From: Gammaproteobacteria bacterium
GTDB taxonomy: Bacteria; Pseudomonadota; Gammaproteobacteria; Pseudomonadales; Azotimanducaceae
Direction of reading: 5' to 3'
NCBI GenBank assembly: GCA_018667205.1
Contig: JABIVN010000384.1
Coordinates: forward strand, 1-10,800
Length of the DNA stretch: 10,800 nt
Shown here: piece after piece, positions 6,952-10,800 of the stretch
How the letters are laid out: every line of letters starts with the position of its first letter
Position numbering within the stretch: the first letter of the stretch is position 1
Program-made: the position numbers and the translations under genes
The notes under the pieces: generated by a model
What the model was told of the DNA's origin: nothing
What the model saw: only the letters and a program-made list of their open reading frames with translations
Databases searched by the model: none

Positions 6952-8493
6952 CTAGAAATAGCCTTCCTGTTTTTTCTTTTCCATAGAGCCGGAACTGTCT
7001 TTGTCGATCGCCCTACCCTGCCGCTCACTGGTTCTTGCTTCAAGCAGTTCCAGCAGGATTTTAGGCAGGTCATCTGCTTCGGATTCAACGGCTCCTGTTA
7101 AGGGATAACAGCCCAGGGTTCTGAAACGCACTCGTTTAGTTTGTATTTTTTCCCCGGGGAATAGCTTTAACCTGTCATCGTCGACCAACATCAACATACC
7201 ATCACGTTCGACCACCGGGCGCTCGGCGGCAAAGTACAGCGGCACAATAGGCATCTGCTCTTTATAGATGTATTGCCAAATATCTAATTCAGTCCAGTTT
7301 GATAAGGGGAATATACGAATGCTTTCGCCCGGACTTTTCCTGCCGTTATAAAGATCCCAAAGCTCTGGACGCTGCGTTTTTGGATCCCAACGATGGGCAC
7401 TGTTTCGAAACGAAAACACTCGTTCCTTTGCCCGGCTCTTTTCTTCATCTCTTCTTGCCCCGCCGAACGCAGCGTCAAAGCCGTATTTATCCAGGGCCTG
7501 CAGCAGACCCTGCGTTTTCATGACATCGGTGTGCAGCGAACTGCCATGATCGAAGGGGTTGATGTTTTTTTCAACACCGTCTGGATTGATATGTACGATC
7601 AGATCCATACCGGTATCTGTTGCGACGGTATCACGGAACTTGTACATATCCTGAAACTTCCAACGGGTGTCTACGTGCATCAGTGGGAAAGGCGGCTTAC
7701 TGGGATAGAAGGCCTTCTCGGCCAGACGAAGCATGACCGTAGAATCTTTGCCAACGGAATAAAGCATGACCGGGTTTTCGGCCTCAGCCATGACTTCTCT
7801 GATGATGTGAATGCTTTCAGCTTCTAGCCGATCCAGATGGGTCATATCCATGTTGTTCTCTACTGTTTTTTTACGGCGAGCTGTTACCAGCGCCCTCGGT
7901 TGTTGGTCGTAGGCTGTCAGCGCAATTGTTGCCCTGCCACCGCTGGCCAGTTTGATCGTGTGTTGTTTGGTTTCACTGACCAGCGTTTTTGCTGTGGTTG
8001 CGATTTCGCCGTGCGGCCAGATTAAAAGGGGTTTGGCATAATGTTTTGACAGCGCTTCAAGAAAATTTTTCAGATCAACTGTTTGCGGAGCACTCTCGAA
8101 GAACATCCATTTGCGGCCTAAACGGCCGTCGTTGGCCATCAGGGCGCAACCGCGCCCGTTTTGGTGTTGTTGAATAATCAGAGAAGGCTGACGTTGTGAT
8201 TTTGCGGTGGCTTCTAAATTATCGCGCACCAGTTCCTTGAGCCCCGAACCAAATTCATCTCTGATATCGGAGAGCTTCATGGAAGTGGGTACTAACTTCG
8301 CTGCGTTGATGATGCGTTCGACGGTGCGAAGTGAAATGTCGGCGTGATGGATCTGCAGGTGGGTTAGTAGCAATTGGCTATCCCACAGCACCGTGCTGCC
8401 GGCCTTGGTTGGCGGGTTGTGGAAGGCACTGTCTGGAAGTGTCAGGGGCATGAAGGCTTTACTTGACGCGGTTTGCGTATAATACCAAGCCAT
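6952..8493 (-). CDS. cysD: ATP sulfurylase small subunit CysD with an unrecognised ~214-residue N-terminal extension
   Basis: The C-terminal 299 residues (from the internal ATG at 7851) are a complete CysD, the catalytic subunit that with CysN adenylates sulfate to APS. It shows the PP-loop SVGKDS (32-37 of the CysD part), [28 protein letters not shown] and the typical ending [13 protein letters not shown]. CysD is normally about 300 residues. Here the frame stays open upstream for a further 214 codons to an ATG at 8493 that has AGGA 9 nt before it (8503-8506); a TTG at 8496 is an alternative. The extension has no membrane segment or signal peptide. It appears to be mixed alpha/beta with motifs such as [16 protein letters not shown], and I recognise no family. 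Three readings remain: a true fusion; a separate upstream gene that lost its stop; or translation mainly from 7851, where only a weak AGAG precedes the ATG. CysD function is near certain; the extension's role is unknown. Confidence 0.9.
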   Translation of the reverse strand: MAWYYTQTASSKAFMPLTLPDSAFHNPPTKAGSTVLWDSQLLLTHLQIHHADISLRTVERIINAAKLVPTSMKLSDIRDEFGSGLKELVRDNLEATAKSQRQPSLIIQQHQNGRGCALMANDGRLGRKWMFFESAPQTVDLKNFLEALSKHYAKPLLIWPHGEIATTAKTLVSETKQHTIKLASGGRATIALTAYDQQPRALVTARRKKTVENNMDMTHLDRLEAESIHIIREVMAEAENPVMLYSVGKDSTVMLRLAEKAFYPSKPPFPLMHVDTRWKFQDMYKFRDTVATDTGMDLIVHINPDGVEKNINPFDHGSSLHTDVMKTQGLLQALDKYGFDAAFGGARRDEEKSRAKERVFSFRNSAHRWDPKTQRPELWDLYNGRKSPGESIRIFPLSNWTELDIWQYIYKEQMPIVPLYFAAERPVVERDGMLMLVDDDRLKLFPGEKIQTKRVRFRTLGCYPLTGAVESEADDLPKILLELLEARTSERQGRAIDKDSSGSMEKKKQEGYF

Positions 8494-8568
8494 CAAGGTT
8501 TGTCCTATATTTTTTAGATATTTACATATTGCGACAAATAGTAAGGGCGCTTGCCGTAGCGAAAGGCA

Positions 8569-8615
8569 GCGGAGAAATCTCAGGCTCGCGATCGCCTGGC
8601 TAAAAGGCTCTCCGC
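8569..8615. other. Two-tier inverted repeat upstream of cysD
   Basis: Outer arms GCGGAGA (8569-8575) and TCTCCGC (8609-8615) enclose inner arms CAGGC (8581-8585) and GCCTG (8594-8598) around a GCGATCGC palindrome (8588-8595). It lies in the 8494-8705 gap. Its form resembles a dispersed palindromic extragenic element rather than a terminator. Confidence 0.4.
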
Positions 8616-8645
8616 CCGGGCGACTATGTTGCGGTTGTCAGGATG

Positions 8646-8701
8646 AAAAGTGCGATGCACTGCGGACAGCTGATGATGCGCAGCCGAAGCCAAAGCATCG
8701 C
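8646..8701 (-). terminator. Candidate rho-independent terminator after rfbD
   Basis: On the minus strand, GCGATGC (8701-8695) and GCATCGC (8658-8652) pair, with inner arms CTGCG/CGCAG (8683-8679, 8664-8660), and ACTTTTC follows (T4 at 8649-8646). It begins 4 nt after the rfbD stop. This would end the galU-rfbD transcript and leave cysD with its own promoter somewhere in 8494-8645. The T-run is short. Confidence 0.5.
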
Positions 8702-8705
8702 TCCT

Positions 8706-9566
8706 TTAAAGCCGCGCAAGCATCAATTTTAGATTTTGGCGCCACGGGGCGGGCTCTATACCTACAAGCTTCGCCAGCTTACGCTTGTCCAGAACGCTGT
8801 AAGCGGGCCTAGCGGCTAGCGTGGGGTAATCATCAGTGGTGATCGGATTTATAGGAATTGTTTGGACCAAGTGGTCTACTTCTAATGCTTCTTGCTGTAT
8901 TGCCTTCGCGAAGTCACACCAACTAATGTTTCCTTCATCGGTCCAGTGGTAGATACCCGCGGTAAAAAGCTCGTGTTCTGCTGCTTGCCAAATCATTTCA
9001 GCGAGGCCACGGGCATAGGTAGGAGAACCGCGCTGGTCGTTTACCACCCCTAGCTCATCCTTCTCTTTCATGAGTCTGAGCATTGTTTTAACGAAGTTAC
9101 TGCCATGCTCGCTGTAAACCCAGGCAGTACGAATAATCATTGTTGATTCCGGCGCTTCTTGCAGCGCCGCAATTTCGCCCGCCAATTTACTTGCACCATA
9201 TTCACCCAATGGACTGGTGACATCTTCAGGCAGGTACGGAGATTGTTTCGTGCCATCAAATACAAAATCCGTTGATATGTGAATTAGCCGCGCATTGTTA
9301 GCGTGGGCAAATACAGCCATGCGGCGAACCGATGCTTCGTTAATCAGATGCGCAAGCTCAGGTTCTGCTTCAGCTTTGTCCACTGCGGTATAGGCGGCGG
9401 CGTTAATGATAAGTGCCGGTTTCTTTTCCTCAAGAATGGCATCAACCTGGCCAGAGTCCGCAAGATCACAGGTTCTGTGGTCGACAAAGAACGGTTCTTT
9501 ATCAAGCTTAGTGTCTCGCAGCGATTGCGCGAGTTGACCTGACGAACCAAAAACCAGAATAGTCAT
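8706..9566 (-). CDS. rfbD: dTDP-4-dehydrorhamnose reductase
   Basis: Cytoplasmic NAD(P)H-dependent SDR catalysing the last step of dTDP-L-rhamnose synthesis. The 286-residue product shows the family's motifs in order: GSSGQLA (7-13), NAAAYTAVDKAE (55-66), STDFVFDG (98-105), YGASKLAGE (123-131, with catalytic Y123 and K127), RTAWVY (146-151), QRGSPT (178-183) and RPAYSVLD (253-260). Length is normal and no residue expected for activity is missing. The ATG at 9566 has AAGG only 2 nt upstream, an unusually tight spacing. The stop of the preceding small ORF is 4 nt upstream of this ATG, so translation may depend on coupling. The other rhamnose genes (rfbA, rfbB, rfbC) are not in the window and must lie elsewhere. 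Confidence 0.94.
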   Translation of the reverse strand: MTILVFGSSGQLAQSLRDTKLDKEPFFVDHRTCDLADSGQVDAILEEKKPALIINAAAYTAVDKAEAEPELAHLINEASVRRMAVFAHANNARLIHISTDFVFDGTKQSPYLPEDVTSPLGEYGASKLAGEIAALQEAPESTMIIRTAWVYSEHGSNFVKTMLRLMKEKDELGVVNDQRGSPTYARGLAEMIWQAAEHELFTAGIYHWTDEGNISWCDFAKAIQQEALEVDHLVQTIPINPITTDDYPTLAARPAYSVLDKRKLAKLVGIEPAPWRQNLKLMLARL

Positions 9567-9570
9567 GACC

Positions 9571-9753
9571 TTAAGCGCATAGCTGAAAGCTTCTGCCGAG
9601 CCCTATGTCGTTCAAGTCATGACCGGCGTCACGTTGACGATTATCGATGTCGCGGCTGTCAAAGACCGCTCTAGCGGTTAACTGCTTCCCGAGTCGACGA
9701 ACATAAGCATGTTTGGGCTGGCACCAATTCATTACGACAATAGCGGTTTTCAT
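9571..9753 (-). pseudogene. Remnant of UDP-glucose 6-dehydrogenase (C-terminal end only)
   Basis: A 60-codon ORF whose start overlaps the galU stop by 4 bp (ATGA). Its product resembles only the last part of UDP-glucose 6-dehydrogenase: VVMNW corresponds to the VxxTEW element, VFDSRDI to the VFDGRN element, and DIGLGRS to the terminal YxGIGR element. The Rossmann domain, the catalytic cysteine region and the central domain are absent, so it cannot be an active dehydrogenase. Ugd normally has about 390-450 residues and is often adjacent to galU, because it uses GalU's product. The first two codons (Met-Lys) fit the usual Ugd start, suggesting an internal deletion. The frame is still open, so it may be kept for coupling galU to rfbD. 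The match is by eye and moderately convincing; a genuine small protein remains possible. Confidence 0.55.
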
Positions 9754-10568
9754 TTGCCCATCTTCTGATAAACATAGTTAGTCGCTTCAACAAAACCATC
9801 CAGACTGCCGCAATCGAATCGCTTGCCTTTGAATTTGTAGCCAAGGACCATTCGTTTCTTACACTGCTCGTTAATGGCGTCCGTTATTTGAATTTCACCA
9901 CCTGCGCCAGGCGCAACATGCCTGATAATGTTGAAGATATCAGGCGTAAGGATATACCGGCCTATGATGGCCAGGTTCGTCGGCGCATCTTCCGGGGCTG
10001 GTTTTTCAACCATGTTGGAAATCTTGAAAAGTCCGTCCTGAATTTCTGCGCCTTCTATCACACCATAGTTCTGGGTCTGGTCCTTGGGCACCTCTTCTAT
10101 TGCGACGATCGAACACTGGTACTCATTGAACAGATCGACCATTTGCTTGAGGACACCGGTACCGTTGGTACAAAAATCATCCGCTAACAGCACGGCAAAG
10201 GGGTTGTCACCTACCAGCGGTTCGCCCGTTAAGATGGCGTGCCCAAGCCCTTTCATCTCAACCTGACGGGTGTAGGAAAAGGTGCATTGATCGATCACAT
10301 GACGGATATCGTCCAACAAGGCTTCCTTTGAAGTGCCTGCGATCTGGTGCTCTAGTTCATAGGAAATGTCGAAATGATCTTCGATGGCTCGTTTGCCTCG
10401 GCCCGAAATGATGCCGATGTCGGTCAGGCCTGCTTCGATGGCTTCCTCTACGCCGTATTGGATTAACGGTTTGTTGACGATGGGTAGCATTTCTTTGGGC
10501 ATTGCCTTGGTGGCGGGCAGGAATCGAGTGCCGTAGCCAGCTGCGGGAAAGATGCATTTATTGATCAT
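9750..10568 (-). CDS. galU: UTP-glucose-1-phosphate uridylyltransferase
   Basis: Cytoplasmic enzyme making UDP-glucose from UTP and glucose-1-phosphate, the entry point for many surface sugars. The 272-residue product has the signature nucleotide-binding segment PAAGYGTRFLPATKAMPKEM (8-27), LLADDF in the metal/sugar site region, VEKP, GGEIQITDAI and the terminal RFDCGSLDGFVEA (250-262). Length is slightly short of the usual 280-300 but complete. The ATG at 10568 has AAGGA 9 nt upstream. Its stop overlaps the start of the ugd remnant. It is the first complete gene of the minus-strand series in the window. Confidence 0.96.
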   Translation of the reverse strand: MINKCIFPAAGYGTRFLPATKAMPKEMLPIVNKPLIQYGVEEAIEAGLTDIGIISGRGKRAIEDHFDISYELEHQIAGTSKEALLDDIRHVIDQCTFSYTRQVEMKGLGHAILTGEPLVGDNPFAVLLADDFCTNGTGVLKQMVDLFNEYQCSIVAIEEVPKDQTQNYGVIEGAEIQDGLFKISNMVEKPAPEDAPTNLAIIGRYILTPDIFNIIRHVAPGAGGEIQITDAINEQCKKRMVLGYKFKGKRFDCGSLDGFVEATNYVYQKMGK

Positions 10569-10798
10569 TTTTGAGGTTCCTTGAGAGCGAGATCTCTCCG
10601 CTTCGGTCGAGATGACAGGGGTTGAGTCTCGGACGTGGTCTGCGACATAGTCCGCGACATAGTCTCCGACGTGGTCGAGGACGTGGTCGAGGACGTGGTC
10701 GAGGACGTGGCCTCCGACGTGGTCTTCGACGTGGTCGAGGAAATAGACGAGGAAATAGACGAGGAAATGGACGAGGTTTCTGGGCTTCGGTCTGATTG
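10565..10798 (-). CDS. Possible Ser/Thr-rich C-terminal tail of an upstream gene (partial, doubtful)
   Basis: One minus-strand frame is open from the right edge for 77 codons to a TGA at 10567-10565, overlapping the galU ATG as ATGA. It would encode a low-complexity run dominated by Ser and Thr (S-S-T-T type units from the 12-bp repeat), then a basic end, PLSSRPKRRDLALKEPQK. The start would lie outside the window. For: ATGA overlap, no stops, and stops in a plus-strand frame only. Against: all three minus-strand frames are open here because one repeat unit without stops is repeated, and the end overlaps a dispersed intergenic motif. I consider non-coding slightly more likely. Confidence 0.25.
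   Translation of the reverse strand, partial: QSDRSPETSSISSSISSSISSTTSKTTSEATSSTTSSTTSSTTSETMSRTMSQTTSETQPLSSRPKRRDLALKEPQK
10581..10619. repeat. Dispersed intergenic motif upstream of galU
   Basis: Contains GCTTCGGTCGAGATGACAGG (10600-10619), related to the 27-bp copies at 3997-4058, next to a GAGCGAGATCTCTC inverted segment (10585-10598). It lies between the galU ribosome-binding site and the 12-bp tandem repeat. Confidence 0.45.
10631..10774. repeat. 12-bp tandem repeat, twelve units, upstream of galU
   Basis: Twelve contiguous 12-bp units from 10631 to 10774. The commonest is GGACGTGGTCGA; variants include CGACATAGTCCG and, at the right end, GGAAATAGACGA (10739-10774). Two sub-families, GACGTGGTC-like and GAAATAGAC-like, meet at about 10738, suggesting stepwise expansion. 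The unit length is a multiple of three, and no minus-strand frame contains a stop. Confidence 0.92.
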
Positions 10799-10800
10799 AG

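Noticed and set aside
7393..7827. Plus-strand ORF of 144 codons
   Set aside because: It is antisense to the strongly conserved CysD core, with no ribosome-binding site or family resemblance; a shadow frame.
8509..8537. Possible sigma-70 promoter for cysD (TTGTCG at 8537-8532 with an A-rich -10)
   Set aside because: The best -10 at normal spacing is only AAAAAT, and the transcript start would fall almost on the ribosome-binding site; too weak to list.
9344..9550. Second minus-strand ORF inside rfbD
   Set aside because: It is an alternative frame of the same DNA; the rfbD frame has all family motifs.

Overview
The window looks like part of a gammaproteobacterial chromosome, probably from a marine heterotroph. 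This rests on protein style (CysNC fusion, DUF2061 beside cysD/cysN, Wzc-type tyrosine kinase), mid-range GC content, and short dispersed intergenic motifs. It cannot be assigned to a genus from sequence alone. Every convincing gene is on the minus strand. Transcription runs from the right edge to the left: galU, a ugd remnant, rfbD, an N-terminally extended cysD, a DUF2061 membrane protein, cysNC, cysH, an NAD-dependent sugar epimerase, and a wzc-like kinase that leaves the window at the left edge.

Right block (about 8650-10800): nucleotide-sugar supply. galU makes UDP-glucose and rfbD makes dTDP-L-rhamnose. Between them lies a 60-codon ORF that resembles only the C-terminal end of UDP-glucose 6-dehydrogenase. 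A 12-bp tandem repeat lies upstream of galU; all three minus-strand frames through it are open, so it may be the Ser/Thr-rich tail of an upstream gene.

Middle block (about 3250-8500): sulfate activation and reduction. CysD plus the CysN part of CysNC form ATP sulfurylase, the CysC part of CysNC is APS kinase, and CysH is an iron-sulfur APS/PAPS reductase. DUF2061 sits between cysD and cysNC. The CysD reading frame continues in frame through about 214 extra N-terminal residues that I do not recognise.

Left block (1-3258): an SDR-type sugar epimerase starting one base after the cysH stop, then a Wzc-like polysaccharide co-polymerase/BY-kinase with a (Gly-Tyr)9 tail encoded by a hexanucleotide tandem repeat.

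Taken together this is an exopolysaccharide/capsule locus with a complete sulfate-activation module inside it. A sulfated (or, more speculatively, sulfonated) surface polysaccharide is a reasonable inference, but no sulfotransferase is in the window. Intergenic spaces are unusually rich in tandem repeats (periods 12, 15, 17 and 73 bp) and perfect hairpins. No tRNA, rRNA, CRISPR array, insertion sequence or phage gene was seen.
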